A DNA stretch of 64,000 bases from Mediterranea massiliensis (GCA_015060685.1 SUXZ01000002.1:124001-188000); one strand, 5' to 3'; positions 27,566 to 38,391 are shown, counted from the stretch's first letter. Program-made: numbers and translations. The notes: generated by a model not told the origin, from the sequence alone.

Positions 27566-27931
27566 ATGATTAACCCTTTTATCCCTTTTGGATTGGTAGT
27601 ACTAATCTTGACAATTGTTTATTGGTGGTTCCCAAAGAAGTTTTTCAAGACGGATACTAAGAACGAGTACATTTCGTATGTGCTTTGTTCCATCAGTTCG
27701 TTTTGGATATTATACATGCTTTCCCTAATCTGGACGGATGAGTTGGTTAAATCGCCTGGCCTCTCGTTGTATCTGTTGGTTGTGTGGAGTACGTTGGTTC
27801 ACTTCATCTATCCGTTTAAGACTATGCAACGAAACAAGTACTTCACATTTATCTCGGTAGGGTTTACTGTGATTTCATTAGTACTTGCATTTGTTGTTTG
27901 GTTGCTGGTTCAGATGAACGATACCATGTAG
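27566..27931 (+). CDS. Small integral membrane protein, unknown function
   Basis: This 121-residue hydrophobic protein has four predicted helices (about 4-21, 38-57, 66-84 and 95-115) and short charged loops (KKFFKTDTKNE, KTMQRNK). I do not recognise a family. It has its own promoter region downstream of the repeat array after tRNA-Arg and is followed by the esterase gene after 83 bp. Both ends appear to lie on the same side of the membrane. Confidence 0.7.
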   Translation: MINPFIPFGLVVLILTIVYWWFPKKFFKTDTKNEYISYVLCSISSFWILYMLSLIWTDELVKSPGLSLYLLVVWSTLVHFIYPFKTMQRNKYFTFISVGFTVISLVLAFVVWLLVQMNDTM

Positions 27932-28014
27932 TCAATTCTTTTTTTCTTCCCTTTCCCTCATTTTATCGGTTATTTGCTATACCTTTGCAACGTAAATAAC
28001 CTTATTATATTAAA

Positions 28015-29559
28015 ATGAGAAAGATTCTGTTATGTTGTATGGCTCTGTTGGCATTGATGTCTTGCCAAAATCAGCCGAAAACTCCCGGTTTAGTAGAGGT
28101 GACCGGTGGTATGATTCAAGGAGTGGTCGAAGAGGATATGACCATCTTCAAAGGTATTCCGTTTGCTGCTCCTCCGGTGGGCGACTTGCGTTGGAAAGCA
28201 CCGCAATCCGTTATTCCTTGGGAGGGTGTGCGCATGGCCGACAAGTTTGGCCCAAGTCCGATTGCAATGTTCGGTGGCGAAGATGCCAGTGAAGATTGCT
28301 TGTACCTTAATATATGGACACCGGCCAAGTCGCCAAAGGATAAGTTGGCCGTAATGGTATGGATTTATGGTGGTGGTTTCTCTATGGGTACATCGTCATC
28401 TTACGACGGTGCAGCATTGGCCCGCGAAGGTGTGGTGCTGGTTACTATCAACTACCGCGTAGGTAACTTGGGTTACTTTGCACATCCTGCGCTGAGTGCC
28501 GAAAATGCAGAGAAGGTATCTGGTAACTATGGTATCCTGGACCAGATTGCTGCGCTTCAATGGGTACAAGAGAATATTGCCCAATTTGGTGGTGACCCGG
28601 AGAAGGTGACTATCTTTGGTGAGTCGGCCGGTGGTATTTCGGTAAGTATGTTGTGCGCATCGCCATTGGCTAAAGGACTTTTCCGCGGTGCCATCTCACA
28701 AAGCGGTAGCTCGTTCGGACCTTTCGGACCCAAATCTTATCCGGGCGAGAACATGAGAGCGTTGGCCGATGCAGAGAAGGAAGGCGTTGAATTCGGAGAA
28801 TCGAAGGGAGCAACTACCGCCGAAGCGCTCCGTGCATTGACTCCCCAAGAACTGAATGGCCGCTTCCAGGTGACAGGCGGACCATGGCCTATTGTGGATG
28901 GCTACGTGATTCCCGACGACCAATACAAAATGTATGAAGCAGGCAATTATAATGATGTAGCATTGCTTATCGGTTACAATGCTGACGAGGGCGATAGCTT
29001 CGGGGCTACTGACGACCCTGCTCAGCATGTTGCTTCTGTTCGCGAACGTTATGAGGATTATGCAGATAAGTTGCTGGCCGTTTATCCGTTGGAAGATGGC
29101 AAGGTGGGCAAATCGGCTCGCGACCTTATGCGTGACTCGGCTTTCGGTTGGGGCACTTGGGTTTGGGGACGTTTGCAAAACGAAACCGGCAAGCAACCAG
29201 TGTATATGTATTATTTCGATCAAGACCCGATGTATCCGGAAGGTGACCGCAAGTATGGACATCGCTCGCCACACGGACAAGATGTGGATTTTGTGTTCCA
29301 AAGCGTTCGCCCGGGCAATAATCCTACCGACAAGGCACTTGAAAAGTATATCTTGAAATACTGGACAAACTTTGCCAAGTACTTGAATCCGAATGGCGAG
29401 AAGAGCGATGAGCAATTGCCCGCTTGGCCGTTGTTCAAGAACGAAAACTCGGAAGTGATGGTGCTTACCGGCGAAGGTCCACATCCGGCACCCGTACCAT
29501 CGGAAGATGCCATGAAGGTGCTTGATGAATACTTTGCCTGGAGAAGGGCTCAAGAATAA
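28015..29559 (+). CDS. Type-B carboxylesterase lipoprotein
   Basis: This 514-residue alpha/beta hydrolase has a lipoprotein signal (lipobox LMSCQ, Cys at about residue 17), so it is anchored in a membrane facing the periplasm or surface. Catalytic features are GESAGGIS with the nucleophile Ser, the oxyanion-hole GGGFSMG, EDCLYLNIW, the acid in NADEGDS and the His in HGQDVDF. Relatives hydrolyse esters of phenolic acids, acetyl or other acyl groups. The substrate is unknown. A TACCTTTG -7 element lies at 27980-27987. Confidence 0.9.
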   Translation: MRKILLCCMALLALMSCQNQPKTPGLVEVTGGMIQGVVEEDMTIFKGIPFAAPPVGDLRWKAPQSVIPWEGVRMADKFGPSPIAMFGGEDASEDCLYLNIWTPAKSPKDKLAVMVWIYGGGFSMGTSSSYDGAALAREGVVLVTINYRVGNLGYFAHPALSAENAEKVSGNYGILDQIAALQWVQENIAQFGGDPEKVTIFGESAGGISVSMLCASPLAKGLFRGAISQSGSSFGPFGPKSYPGENMRALADAEKEGVEFGESKGATTAEALRALTPQELNGRFQVTGGPWPIVDGYVIPDDQYKMYEAGNYNDVALLIGYNADEGDSFGATDDPAQHVASVRERYEDYADKLLAVYPLEDGKVGKSARDLMRDSAFGWGTWVWGRLQNETGKQPVYMYYFDQDPMYPEGDRKYGHRSPHGQDVDFVFQSVRPGNNPTDKALEKYILKYWTNFAKYLNPNGEKSDEQLPAWPLFKNENSEVMVLTGEGPHPAPVPSEDAMKVLDEYFAWRRAQE

Positions 29560-29580
29560 TTCAAATATCCATATATGATT

Positions 29581-29612
29581 AAGGGGTTGCTCCAACATTG
29601 GAACAACCCCTT
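29581..29612. terminator. Terminator between carboxylesterase and alcohol dehydrogenase genes
   Basis: A 14-base arm pair (29581-29594 with 29599-29612, one mismatch), loop ACAT, followed by TTATTTAT. It lies between convergent genes. Confidence 0.82.
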
Positions 29613-29633
29613 TATTTATACTTGATGCAAGCC

Positions 29634-30818
29634 TTATTTATTGGCCATGCGATAGATATTAATCATATCCTGACGATTCAACACTTTGAAACCACCGATG
29701 GTGCGTGCATCGTTTTCGCTGCACTTCAAAGCCATTTCTTGAATCTCATCTTCTGTTACTTGGCGACCAATCAGTTCTACAATACCGGTAGGCATGCCAA
29801 TGCTGTGGAAGAAAGCTTCCATGGCTTCGATACCTGCCAATGCTGTCTTTTCGGCCGACTTGAAGTCTTGCTTCACACCCATTACGTTTACGGCAAAGCG
29901 CACGAAGCAATCGATGTTTTCTTTATATACATAGCGTGCCCAACTGCCCCACATAGCTGCCAAACCGGCACCGTGAGCCACATCGAACATGCCGCTGAGT
30001 TCGTGCTCTAATGTGTGTGTAGCCCAGTCGTCGGCCATACCGCAACCGGTCAAGTCGTTGTGTGCAATACTACCGGCCCACATGATTTGTGAACGAAGCA
30101 CATAATTGTTAGGGTCCTTCAATACGGCGGGGGTGCAAGCTTTTACCGTGCGCAATACAGCTTCGGCCACGGCATAAGTAATCTCCATATCATCGTCGTG
30201 CGAGAAGTAACGCTCCATGGTGTGCATCATCATGTCGGTAGCACCACAAGCTGTTTGGAAAGCGGGTAGGGTGCAAGTGCGTTCGGGGTTCATAATGGCA
30301 AACTTGCAACGAATCATGTCGTGTGCATAGTCTTTCTTCAAGTTACCCTCTTCGTTGGTGATAACGCTGGCGGCACTCATTTCGCTACCGGCTGCAGGGA
30401 TGGTCAGCACGCAAGCTACGGGTACGCAATCGGTGGCTTGGCCTTTGTGTGTATATAAATCCCAAACGTCTCCTTCGTACTTCACGCCCCAAGAGATAGC
30501 CTTTGCCGAGTCGATAACGCTACCGCCACCAACGGCTAAGATGAAATCTACGGCTTCTTTCTTGCAAAGTTCGATGCCTTCGTACACTTTCGATAAACGT
30601 GGGTTGGGAACTACACCGCCCAACTTTACGTAGGCAACGCCTTCGGCTTCGAGCGATTGGCATACAACATCGAGCAGTCCTGAACGGATAGCGCTTTGTC
30701 CGCCATAGTGTACCAATACCTTGCTACCGCCATATTTCTTTACAAGCTTACCGGCTTGTGCTTCTGTGTTTGCTCCAAATACTACTTCAGTAGGAGCATA
30801 ATAGGTAAAGTTTTTCAT
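29634..30818 (-). CDS. Iron-containing alcohol dehydrogenase (butanol-dehydrogenase-like)
   Basis: This 394-residue cytosolic enzyme probably reduces aldehydes with NAD(P)H. The nucleotide fold has VGGGSVIDSAKAI, then PAAGSEMS. Metal ligands fit the Asp and His residues in ACGATDMMMHTME, THTLEHELSG and FDVAHGAGLA, which is the BDH/YqhD pattern. ATG at 30818 is preferred over the longer frame. It is divergent from the GH43 gene, sharing an 88-bp intergenic region. Confidence 0.9.
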   Translation of the reverse strand: MKNFTYYAPTEVVFGANTEAQAGKLVKKYGGSKVLVHYGGQSAIRSGLLDVVCQSLEAEGVAYVKLGGVVPNPRLSKVYEGIELCKKEAVDFILAVGGGSVIDSAKAISWGVKYEGDVWDLYTHKGQATDCVPVACVLTIPAAGSEMSAASVITNEEGNLKKDYAHDMIRCKFAIMNPERTCTLPAFQTACGATDMMMHTMERYFSHDDDMEITYAVAEAVLRTVKACTPAVLKDPNNYVLRSQIMWAGSIAHNDLTGCGMADDWATHTLEHELSGMFDVAHGAGLAAMWGSWARYVYKENIDCFVRFAVNVMGVKQDFKSAEKTALAGIEAMEAFFHSIGMPTGIVELIGRQVTEDEIQEMALKCSENDARTIGGFKVLNRQDMINIYRMANK

Positions 30819-30906
30819 ATAATGAGTTTTAGTATTATTGTTTTCGGTGTGTAAAAATACAAAAATATTTGTTACTTTTGCAACAAACACCTTAAATTAT
30901 TACATA

Positions 30907-31932
30907 ATGAGAAAAATATCCCTTTTCTTTTCAGTTCTTTGCTTGCTGATGTGTATGGCATGCTCTTCCAACAAGGGCAACGAGTTCTTTATTCCGAAGG
31001 CTATATGGCCCGATACCGATGGCAATCACATCAATGCACATGGTGGTGGCATCCTCTATCACGAAGGTACTTACTATTGGTATGGCGAATATAAAGTGGG
31101 CGAAACCGTGTTGCCAGAATGGGCTTCGTGGGAATGTTATCGTACCGAAGTAACAGGTGTTTCTTGTTACTCAAGCAAGGATTTGTTAAATTGGAAGTTC
31201 GAAGGAATCGTTTTGCCTGCTGTGCCCGACGATCCAACTCACGATTTGCATCCGTCGCAAGTGGTAGAGCGTCCGAAAGTTATCTATAACTCAGCAACAA
31301 AGAAGTTTGTGATGTGGATTCACATGGATTCGGCCGATTATAATAAGGCGGCTGCCGGAGTGGCTGTGGCTGATAGTCCTACAGGCCCCTTTGTGTATCA
31401 AGGAAGTTTCCGTCCTAACGATTCGATGAGTCGTGACCAAACGCTATTTGTTGACGATGATGGTACTGCTTATCAATTCTCTTCTTCGGAACACAACGCT
31501 ACGTTGCACATCAATCGCCTTACGCCCGATTTCTTGAAACCTGATGGTACGTTTGTTCGTCGCTTCATCGACCAATCGCGCGAAGCACCTGCTGTGTTTA
31601 AACATAATGGCAAGTATTACATGCTGTCAAGTGGTTGCACAGGTTGGGACCCTAACCAAGCAGAGATTGCTGTGGCCGATTCTATCATGGGTGAGTGGAC
31701 AGTATTGGGTAATCCTTGTACCGGGCCAGATGCAGACAAGACCTATTATGGACAAAGCACTTATGTGATTCCTATTAATCCAGAAAAGGGATTGTTTATT
31801 GCTTGCTTCGACCGTTGGAACAAGACCGACTTGCAAGATAGTCGCTACATTTGGCTACCATTGGTATTCGATGGCGACAAACCACAAGTTATTTGGAAAG
31901 AGCAATGGAATCTTGCTGAGTTTGGCGAATAG
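30907..31932 (+). CDS. GH43-family glycoside hydrolase lipoprotein
   Basis: This 341-residue five-bladed beta-propeller glycosidase has a lipoprotein signal (MCMACSS). The GH43 general base region is DTDGNHINAHGGG, the pKa modulator is in SRDQTLFVDDDG, and the general acid is likely the Glu of QSREAPAVF. Substrates in the family are arabinose-, xylose- or galactose-containing plant polysaccharides. No SusC/SusD pair is adjacent, so it is not part of a visible utilisation locus. A TACTTTTG -7 box lies at 30873-30880. Its last 44 bp overlap the convergent HAD gene. Confidence 0.88.
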   Translation: MRKISLFFSVLCLLMCMACSSNKGNEFFIPKAIWPDTDGNHINAHGGGILYHEGTYYWYGEYKVGETVLPEWASWECYRTEVTGVSCYSSKDLLNWKFEGIVLPAVPDDPTHDLHPSQVVERPKVIYNSATKKFVMWIHMDSADYNKAAAGVAVADSPTGPFVYQGSFRPNDSMSRDQTLFVDDDGTAYQFSSSEHNATLHINRLTPDFLKPDGTFVRRFIDQSREAPAVFKHNGKYYMLSSGCTGWDPNQAEIAVADSIMGEWTVLGNPCTGPDADKTYYGQSTYVIPINPEKGLFIACFDRWNKTDLQDSRYIWLPLVFDGDKPQVIWKEQWNLAEFGE

Positions 31933-32650
31933 TTTCGAACAGACCATGCCATGCATCGCAGAAGTTTGGCATAGAAGGGAACAGTAAGTTGGCACCGGCA
32001 TCGAGCAACACTTGTCCATCTATGGGACCAGTGTTTACGGCAATGGTAAAGATACCGGCGGCTACACCGGCTTGTACGCCTAACGGAGCATTCTCCACAA
32101 CAATGGCTTCGTCGGCCTTAACGCCCGCTTTCTCCAATCCCATCAGATAGGGTTCGGGGTTGGGCTTGCCATACTTTACATCGAAGGCGGTTACCATGTG
32201 GTCGGGGGTAAATATTCCGGGAAAGTTGGTGGATAGACGGTCTAATAATGTGCGTTGGCCGGAGCCGGTTACCAATACCGGTGTCAATCCATCGGCCTTG
32301 ACCTGTTGCAACAACTCCCAAGCACCCGACATTGGTTCGGGCTCGGGAAAGCGGTTGAACTCGGCACTCTTCTCTGCATAGATTTGTTGAATCAATTCGG
32401 GCGTAGCTTCTACACCATATTGGCGTTGGTGCACAATGTTGATGGTGGATGCACCGGTACGTCCTTCGTGCAAGTAGGCTTCAGTAGGGCCTAACATCAA
32501 GCCGTGCTTCATCATGGTGGTGTGCCAAGCCTGGGCATGATAGGGCATGGAGTTGAACAATACGCCATCCATATCGAAAAGGACAGCTTTTAAGTTAATC
32601 TTTGTGAGGTTGTTTGCTTGTAAGTATTTACGGATTGCTTCTTGATACAT
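31889..32650 (-). CDS. HAD-superfamily phosphatase or beta-phosphoglucomutase-like
   Basis: A 253-residue Rossmann-fold enzyme. Motif I FDMDGVLFNSM contains the nucleophile Asp and acid Asp, motif II is VLVTGSGQ, the lysine is in KYGKPNPEPY, and motif IV is VVENAPLG. The helical cap after motif I resembles beta-phosphoglucomutase and 2-deoxyglucose-6-phosphate phosphatase groups. ATG at 32650 is preferred. The 3' end overlaps the convergent GH43 gene by 44 bp. It follows pgi on the same strand after a terminator-like hairpin. Confidence 0.85.
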   Translation of the reverse strand: MYQEAIRKYLQANNLTKINLKAVLFDMDGVLFNSMPYHAQAWHTTMMKHGLMLGPTEAYLHEGRTGASTINIVHQRQYGVEATPELIQQIYAEKSAEFNRFPEPEPMSGAWELLQQVKADGLTPVLVTGSGQRTLLDRLSTNFPGIFTPDHMVTAFDVKYGKPNPEPYLMGLEKAGVKADEAIVVENAPLGVQAGVAAGIFTIAVNTGPIDGQVLLDAGANLLFPSMPNFCDAWHGLFETIRQTQQDSIALSK

Positions 32651-32662
32651 AGTGTGAAAATA

Positions 32663-32697
32663 ATATGCCAATGCATCAATCCGATGCATTGGCATAT
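32663..32697 (-). terminator. Hairpin between pgi and the HAD gene
   Basis: A perfect 15-bp stem (32663-32677 with 32683-32697), loop AATCC. On the minus strand it is followed by ATTATTTTC, a modest T-rich tail. It may end pgi transcription, or attenuate it before the HAD gene 12 bp on. Confidence 0.75.
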
Positions 32698-32717
32698 CTA
32701 TTATTGGTTAATTGCGA

Positions 32718-34055
32718 TTATAATCTTGCTTGGATAGCTTTTGATTCTTCTTCGTAGCCGGGTTTGTTGAGCAAGGCAAACATGTTCTTCTTGTAAGCCT
32801 CTACACCGGGTTGGTTGAATGGATTAACGCCCAATACATAGCCGCTGATGCCGCAACCGATTTCGAAGAAGTAGAGCAAACCGCCGATGTTCTCTTCGTT
32901 CAAAGCGGGAAGAACGATGCGGAGGTTGGGTACACCACCATCGATGTGAGCCAATTGAGTACCGAGTTCGGCCATCTTGTTTACTTCGTCCACGCGCTTG
33001 CCGGCCAAGAAGTTAAGACCGTCGAGGTTCTCTTCATCGGTTGGCACTTGCAAAGTGTGATTTACGTTCTCTACCGAGATAACGGTTTCGAAGATGGTGC
33101 GTTCGCCCTCTTGAATCCATTGGCCCATAGAGTGGAGGTCGGTACTGAAATCTACCGATGCAGGGAAGATACCCTTGCCTTCCTTACCTTCCGATTCGCC
33201 GTAAAGTTGCTTCCACCATTCGCTAACGTAGTGCAATTTAGGATTGTAGTTTACAAGGATTTCAATCTTCTTGCCTTGACGATACAATTCGTTGCGGGTA
33301 GCAGCATAGATAGCGGCTGGGTTTTCGCAGAAAGGAACATCAATGCCGCAAGCCTTTTCCATTTCAACGGCACCGGCAACCAACTTGTTGATGTCGAAAC
33401 CGGCAACGGCAATAGGAAGCAAACCTACCGGAGTGAGTACAGAGAAACGTCCGCCCACGTTGTCGGGGATGATGAAGCTCTTGTAACCCTCCTTGTCGGC
33501 GGTAGTGCGGGCGGCACCCTTGCAAGCGTCGGTAATGGCTACGATAACCTTCTTTGCCATCTCCTTGCCACGTTGGTCTTCGCATTGCTTTTTCAACAAG
33601 CGGAAGGCGAGAGCGGTTTCGGTTGTAGTACCCGATTTAGAGATATTGATAACACCAAACTTCTTGTCTTTCAAGTAGGTGGTCAGTTCGTATAGATAGT
33701 CTTCACCAATGTTGTGTCCGGCATAGAGGATAACAGGAGCATCCTTCTTCTCTTGCAACCAAGTGAAACTGTTTGAAAGGGCTTCGATTACGGCGCGGGC
33801 ACCAAGGTAGCTACCGCCAATACCGGCAACAACCACTACTTCGCAATTTTCGCGCAATACTTGTGCGGTGGCGTTCAAATCGGCCAAGTGTTCGGCGGTG
33901 ATGGATGATGGCAAGTGCAACCAACCTAAGAAGTCGTTACCTGGGCGTGTACCCTTTTCCAAAGCTTCTTGTGCAGCCTTTACTTCGGCTTCGTAAGCCG
34001 ATACAGATTCTTTACTGATGAATCCGAAAGTTTTTTCGATGTTAAGTTTTAGCAT
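32718..34055 (-). CDS. pgi: Glucose-6-phosphate isomerase
   Basis: This 445-residue glycolytic enzyme interconverts glucose-6-phosphate and fructose-6-phosphate. It has two sugar-isomerase domains with [14 protein letters not shown], the phosphate loop [21 protein letters not shown] and the catalytic Glu/Lys/His regions near the end. The length fits the shorter bacterial form. It is last in a lysS-gpsA-pgi run on the minus strand, separated from gpsA by a 32-bp heptamer spacer. Confidence 0.96.
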   Translation of the reverse strand: MLKLNIEKTFGFISKESVSAYEAEVKAAQEALEKGTRPGNDFLGWLHLPSSITAEHLADLNATAQVLRENCEVVVVAGIGGSYLGARAVIEALSNSFTWLQEKKDAPVILYAGHNIGEDYLYELTTYLKDKKFGVINISKSGTTTETALAFRLLKKQCEDQRGKEMAKKVIVAITDACKGAARTTADKEGYKSFIIPDNVGGRFSVLTPVGLLPIAVAGFDINKLVAGAVEMEKACGIDVPFCENPAAIYAATRNELYRQGKKIEILVNYNPKLHYVSEWWKQLYGESEGKEGKGIFPASVDFSTDLHSMGQWIQEGERTIFETVISVENVNHTLQVPTDEENLDGLNFLAGKRVDEVNKMAELGTQLAHIDGGVPNLRIVLPALNEENIGGLLYFFEIGCGISGYVLGVNPFNQPGVEAYKKNMFALLNKPGYEEESKAIQARL

Positions 34056-34063
34056 ACGATGAA

Positions 34064-34091
34064 GATTTATGATTTATGATATATGTTTTAT
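34064..34091 (-). repeat. Heptamer tract at the gpsA/pgi junction
   Basis: On the plus strand GATTTAT, GATTTAT, GATATAT, GTTTTAT in tandem. The tract reaches into the gpsA stop codon (34088-34090) and ends nine bases before the pgi start. Confidence 0.85.
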
Positions 34092-35083
34092 CTGAAGGAG
34101 TCGGTCAGGAGCTTGATTTCTATCATGGGCGATATGCGCTCGTAGAGGATGTTGTACACGGCATCTACGATAGGCATATTTACATGATAGTGCTTGTTGA
34201 TTTCCTTGATGCATTTGGTGCCGTAATAGCCTTCGGCAATCATTTCCATCTCTATCTGTGCACTCTTTACCGAGTATCCCTTTCCAATCATCGAGCCGAA
34301 AGTGCGGTTACGGCTAAAGTTGGAGTAGCCCGTCACAAGCAAGTCACCCAGGTAAACCGATTCATCTACTTGACGGGCAAGCGGATGTACGGTTTGCAAG
34401 AAGCGGTTCATCTCTTGGATGGCATTCGACATGAGCACGGCCTGGAAGTTGTCGCCATACTTCAAGCCACTACAGATGCCGGCGGCAATGGCATATACGT
34501 TCTTCAATACCGAGCTGTATTCGATGCCCACCACATCGTTGCTGACCGATGTCTTGATGTAACTGCTTGCAAGGCTCTTGGCCATGGCACACGCCTTTTC
34601 GGTGTCGGGGCATGCAATGGTGAGGTAGGAGAGACGTTCGAGTGCCACCTCCTCGGCATGGCAAGGGCCGGCCAATGCGGCGATGTTTTGGTGTGGTACA
34701 CCGTATTCTTTATTGAAGTATTCGGATACGATGACGTTGTCGTCGGGTACAATACCTTTGATGGCCGTAATGATGAACTTATCTTTGATTTTTGTCTTCA
34801 ACTTCTTTAGATGCGATTTCAGGTAAGGTGAAGGCGTAACGAAGATAAGCGTATCCGATTGCTTTACGATGTCGTTGATGTTGGAGCTGAAGTTGATACG
34901 TTTGGTATCGAACTTCACAGATGTCAGATAGGCTGGGTTGTGACCGAGTCGCTTGAAATCGGCAATGCGGTCTTCTCGGCGCATGTACCAATTTATCGAT
35001 TCGGCTTGGGCAAGTGCCATTTTAGCAATGGCCGTTGCCCAACTTCCTCCGCCCATGATGGCAATCTTTCCGGGTAGCTTCAT
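34088..35083 (-). CDS. gpsA: Glycerol-3-phosphate dehydrogenase [NAD(P)+]
   Basis: This 331-residue enzyme reduces dihydroxyacetone phosphate to glycerol-3-phosphate for phospholipid synthesis. The Rossmann motif is [12 protein letters not shown] (a GGGSWA start typical of the family), and the catalytic Lys lies in [17 protein letters not shown] and the conserved C-terminal helical domain follow. It starts 2 bp after lysS ends, so translation is probably coupled. Confidence 0.95.
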   Translation of the reverse strand: MKLPGKIAIMGGGSWATAIAKMALAQAESINWYMRREDRIADFKRLGHNPAYLTSVKFDTKRINFSSNINDIVKQSDTLIFVTPSPYLKSHLKKLKTKIKDKFIITAIKGIVPDDNVIVSEYFNKEYGVPHQNIAALAGPCHAEEVALERLSYLTIACPDTEKACAMAKSLASSYIKTSVSNDVVGIEYSSVLKNVYAIAAGICSGLKYGDNFQAVLMSNAIQEMNRFLQTVHPLARQVDESVYLGDLLVTGYSNFSRNRTFGSMIGKGYSVKSAQIEMEMIAEGYYGTKCIKEINKHYHVNMPIVDAVYNILYERISPMIEIKLLTDSFR

Positions 35084-35085
35084 TT

Positions 35086-36810
35086 TTATATCTTTTCTAT
35101 CCAGGCTTGCACGTCGGCTACACTTGGATTGGTTAGGTTCAATTTATATTTTTTATTGATGCCGCAGATGTCCATGTGTAACTTCTGTGGATTTACCTCT
35201 TTCATGTTGCTCACCAGGTTGTAGCCTGCTTTTTGTACAACGGGTACCCACTCTTCGGGGATGCCTATTTCGGTGTACTTGGCAACGGCATCCTTGGGTA
35301 CTGTCTTTTCCGGACGCATTTGCGGGAAGAAGAGTACTTCTTGGATAAATGCGTTGCCGGTCATCAACATAGTCAAGCGGTCGATACCGATACCGATGCC
35401 CGATGTTGGAGGCATACCATATTGAAGGGCTTTCAAGAAATCTTGGTCGATGAACATTGCTTCGTCGTCGCCCTTCTCGCTCAAGCGAAGTTGGTCTTTG
35501 AAGCGTTCTTCTTGGTCGAGCGGGTCGTTCAGCTCAGAGTAGGCGTTGGCCAACTCTTTTCCGTTTACCATCAACTCGAAGCGTTCGGTCAAGCCTGGTT
35601 TGCTACGATGCATCTTGGTAAGTGGCGACATCTCCACGGGATAGTCGGTGATGAAGGTAGGTTGGATGAAGGTTCCTTCGCAGAATTCACCGAAGATTTC
35701 ATCAATCAGCTTGCCTTTACCCATGGTGTCGTCAATCTCCATGTTCAACGCCTTGCAGATGTCGCGAATTTCGTCTTCGCTCTTGCCGTTCAGGTCGTAG
35801 CCTGTCTTCTCCTTGATGGCATCGAGGATAGGCAAGCGTCGGTAAGGAGCCTTGAAGCTGATGGTCTTTCCGTCGATGGTTGTTTCGGGGCAACCGTTTA
35901 CGGCAATACAGATGCGTTCGAGCATCTTTTCGGTGAAGTCCATCATCCAGTTATAGTCCTTGTATTGAACGTAAAGCTCCATGCAGGTAAATTCGGGATT
36001 GTGGCTCTTGTCCATACCCTCGTTGCGGAAGTTCTTGCCTATTTCGTACACACCTTCGAAACCACCCACGATGAGGCGCTTCAAGTACAGCTCGGTAGCG
36101 ATGCGCAGATACAAATCCATATCCAACGAGTTGTGGTGAGTGATGAACGGACGTGCGCTTGCACCACCGGGGATGGATTGTAGGATAGGAGTCTCTACTT
36201 CGGTATATCCGGCTTCGTCCAACACGGCACGCATGGTTTTGATGATGGTCGAACGCTTCAGGAAAGTCTCCTTCACGCCATCGTTCACAACCAAATCCAC
36301 GTAGCGTTGGCGATAACGCAATTCGGGGTCGTCGAACTTATCATAAGCAACACCATCCTTGTACTTCACGATAGGAAGCGGCTTGAGGCTCTTGGCCAAT
36401 ACGGTGAGCTTGGTGGCATGGATACTGATTTCGCCCATTTGAGTGCGGAACACAGTACCTTCGATGCCTACAAAGTCGCCCAAGTCGAGCAAGCGTTTGA
36501 ATACGGTGTTGTACATCTCTTTGTCCTCGCCCGGACAGATGTCGTCGCGAGTGATATATACTTGGATGCGGCCTTTAGAGTCTTGCAACTCAATGAAAGA
36601 TGCCTTTCCCATGACACGGCGGCTCATAATACGACCGGCTACAGAAACTTGTCTTGGTTCTGCATCGTCTTTGAATTCGGCTTTTATGTCGATAGAGAAA
36701 GCATTGGTTACATACTCGGCTGCTGGATAGGGATCAATGCCCATTGCGCGCAACTCGTTCAAACTGTTGCGGCGGATAATCTCTTGTTCACTTAATTCTA
36801 AAACGTTCAT
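35086..36810 (-). CDS. lysS: Lysyl-tRNA synthetase, class II
   Basis: This 574-residue enzyme charges tRNA-Lys. An N-terminal OB-fold binds the anticodon ([17 protein letters not shown]). The catalytic domain has motif 2 ([19 protein letters not shown]) and motif 3 ([12 protein letters not shown]). About 75 residues follow the usual end of LysRS (from about 500, [18 protein letters not shown]...), an extension that is normal for Bacteroidetes LysRS. It is first gene of the lysS-gpsA-pgi run. Confidence 0.96.
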   Translation of the reverse strand: MNVLELSEQEIIRRNSLNELRAMGIDPYPAAEYVTNAFSIDIKAEFKDDAEPRQVSVAGRIMSRRVMGKASFIELQDSKGRIQVYITRDDICPGEDKEMYNTVFKRLLDLGDFVGIEGTVFRTQMGEISIHATKLTVLAKSLKPLPIVKYKDGVAYDKFDDPELRYRQRYVDLVVNDGVKETFLKRSTIIKTMRAVLDEAGYTEVETPILQSIPGGASARPFITHHNSLDMDLYLRIATELYLKRLIVGGFEGVYEIGKNFRNEGMDKSHNPEFTCMELYVQYKDYNWMMDFTEKMLERICIAVNGCPETTIDGKTISFKAPYRRLPILDAIKEKTGYDLNGKSEDEIRDICKALNMEIDDTMGKGKLIDEIFGEFCEGTFIQPTFITDYPVEMSPLTKMHRSKPGLTERFELMVNGKELANAYSELNDPLDQEERFKDQLRLSEKGDDEAMFIDQDFLKALQYGMPPTSGIGIGIDRLTMLMTGNAFIQEVLFFPQMRPEKTVPKDAVAKYTEIGIPEEWVPVVQKAGYNLVSNMKEVNPQKLHMDICGINKKYKLNLTNPSVADVQAWIEKI

Positions 36811-37021
36811 ATCGTTATATAATCAACTCAATTTGGTGCAAAAGTACGAAACATTTTTCAGATAATACCATTTTCTTTATAAAATAAAGTGTGTCGCTAT
36901 ACGAATTTGATATTTTCCCTACTTGAAAAATAAATTTTCTATGAAGGGAAAATAAAAATCACTACTTTTGCTCGCTGAAAACGATACAAGGAAATATGTA
37001 AACAACTAAAGCAAGAATATT

Positions 37022-38386
37022 ATGTCAGTTCAACGTACGCCCACTGCTTTGGGCACAGAAAACATAGGCAAATTGTTGATGCAATACGCCATTCCTGCTA
37101 TCATAGCCATGACCGCCTCGTCGTTGTACAACATGGTGGATAGCATCTTCATTGGACAAGGTGTAGGGCCTATGGCTATTTCAGGTTTAGCACTCACCTT
37201 CCCGCTGATGAACTTGGCCGCCGCTTTCGGTTCGTTGGTGGGTGTAGGCGCTTCTACGCTTGTCTCTGTAAAGTTAGGTCAGCGCGATTATGATACCGCC
37301 CGCCGGGTGTTGGGTAATGTGGTGGTACTCAATGTTATACTTGGCTTTACGTTTGCCGCTATAACGCTGATGTTCCTCGACCCCATCCTCTACTTCTTTG
37401 GAGGTAGCGACCAAACGGTGGGCTATGCTCGCGACTACATGGAGATAATCCTGCTTGGCAATATCATCACCCACATGTATCTGGGATTGAATGCCGTACT
37501 TCGCTCGTCGGGTCATCCCAAACAAGCCATGTATGCTACGATTGCAACGGTGATTATCAATACGATTCTCGACCCAATCTTTATCTTCTGGTTCGATTGG
37601 GGCATCCGTGGTGCAGCTATTGCTACGGTTATCGCTCAACTCGTCTCGTTGATGTGGTTGCTAAAGTTATTCAGCAATAAAGAAGAACTTTTACATTTTA
37701 GCAAAGGGATATTCCGTTTGAAGCGAAAAATCGTTTTCAATTCATTAGCTATCGGCCTTTCGCCATTCCTGATGAATGTAGCCTCATGCCTCATAGTGAT
37801 TCTTATCAATAAAGGACTTACAAAGTATGGTGGCGACTATGCCGTTGGTGCGTATGGCATTGTGAATAGACTTGTGTTTATGATAGTTATGGTGGTGATG
37901 GGTTTGAATCAAGGCATGCAGCCCATTGCCGGATATAACTATGGCGCTCGTCAATTTTCCCGTGTTACGCAAGTACTGAAGATAACCATTACCTATGCTA
38001 CATGTTTCACAACCTTTGCTTTCCTTTTAGGTTTGTTATGTCCTCGCGTGTTGGTAAGTATTTTTACGTCCGATGCAGAGATGATAGACATCGCCGCTCA
38101 TGGTTTGACGATTACCGTATTGGTCTTCCCCATAGTCGGTTTCCAAATGGTAACCTCCAACTTCTTTCAGAGCATCGGTATGGCAAGTAAGGCCATTTTC
38201 TTGTCGCTTACGCGCCAATTACTGATATTAGTGCCCGCTTTGTTGATATTACCCAACTTCTTCGGTTTGAGCGGTGTATGGTACTCCATGCCGCTATCCG
38301 ATTTAATATCGAGCATTATAGCCGCTTGCATGTTGTGGTGGCAATTCAACTATTTCAAAAAACATTCAGAAACTCAAAACTTATAA
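37022..38386 (+). CDS. MATE-family efflux transporter
   Basis: This 454-residue inner-membrane pump has twelve predicted helices in two similar halves. Typical MATE stretches are MVDSIFIGQGVGPMAISGLAL near the start and GYNYGARQFSR in the second half. Family members export cationic drugs or small metabolites in exchange for sodium or protons. A TACTTTTG -7 element lies at 36963-36970. A heptamer tract overlaps its stop and leads to the kinase-like gene 4 bp later. Confidence 0.9.
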   Translation: MSVQRTPTALGTENIGKLLMQYAIPAIIAMTASSLYNMVDSIFIGQGVGPMAISGLALTFPLMNLAAAFGSLVGVGASTLVSVKLGQRDYDTARRVLGNVVVLNVILGFTFAAITLMFLDPILYFFGGSDQTVGYARDYMEIILLGNIITHMYLGLNAVLRSSGHPKQAMYATIATVIINTILDPIFIFWFDWGIRGAAIATVIAQLVSLMWLLKLFSNKEELLHFSKGIFRLKRKIVFNSLAIGLSPFLMNVASCLIVILINKGLTKYGGDYAVGAYGIVNRLVFMIVMVVMGLNQGMQPIAGYNYGARQFSRVTQVLKITITYATCFTTFAFLLGLLCPRVLVSIFTSDAEMIDIAAHGLTITVLVFPIVGFQMVTSNFFQSIGMASKAIFLSLTRQLLILVPALLILPNFFGLSGVWYSMPLSDLISSIIAACMLWWQFNYFKKHSETQNL

Positions 38387-38391
38387 CTCTA
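38371..38391 (+). repeat. Heptamer tract at MATE/kinase junction
   Basis: AACTCAA, AACTTAT, AACTCTA in tandem. The second and third units contain the MATE stop codon (38384-38386) and the last base is the A of the next ATG. Confidence 0.75.
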
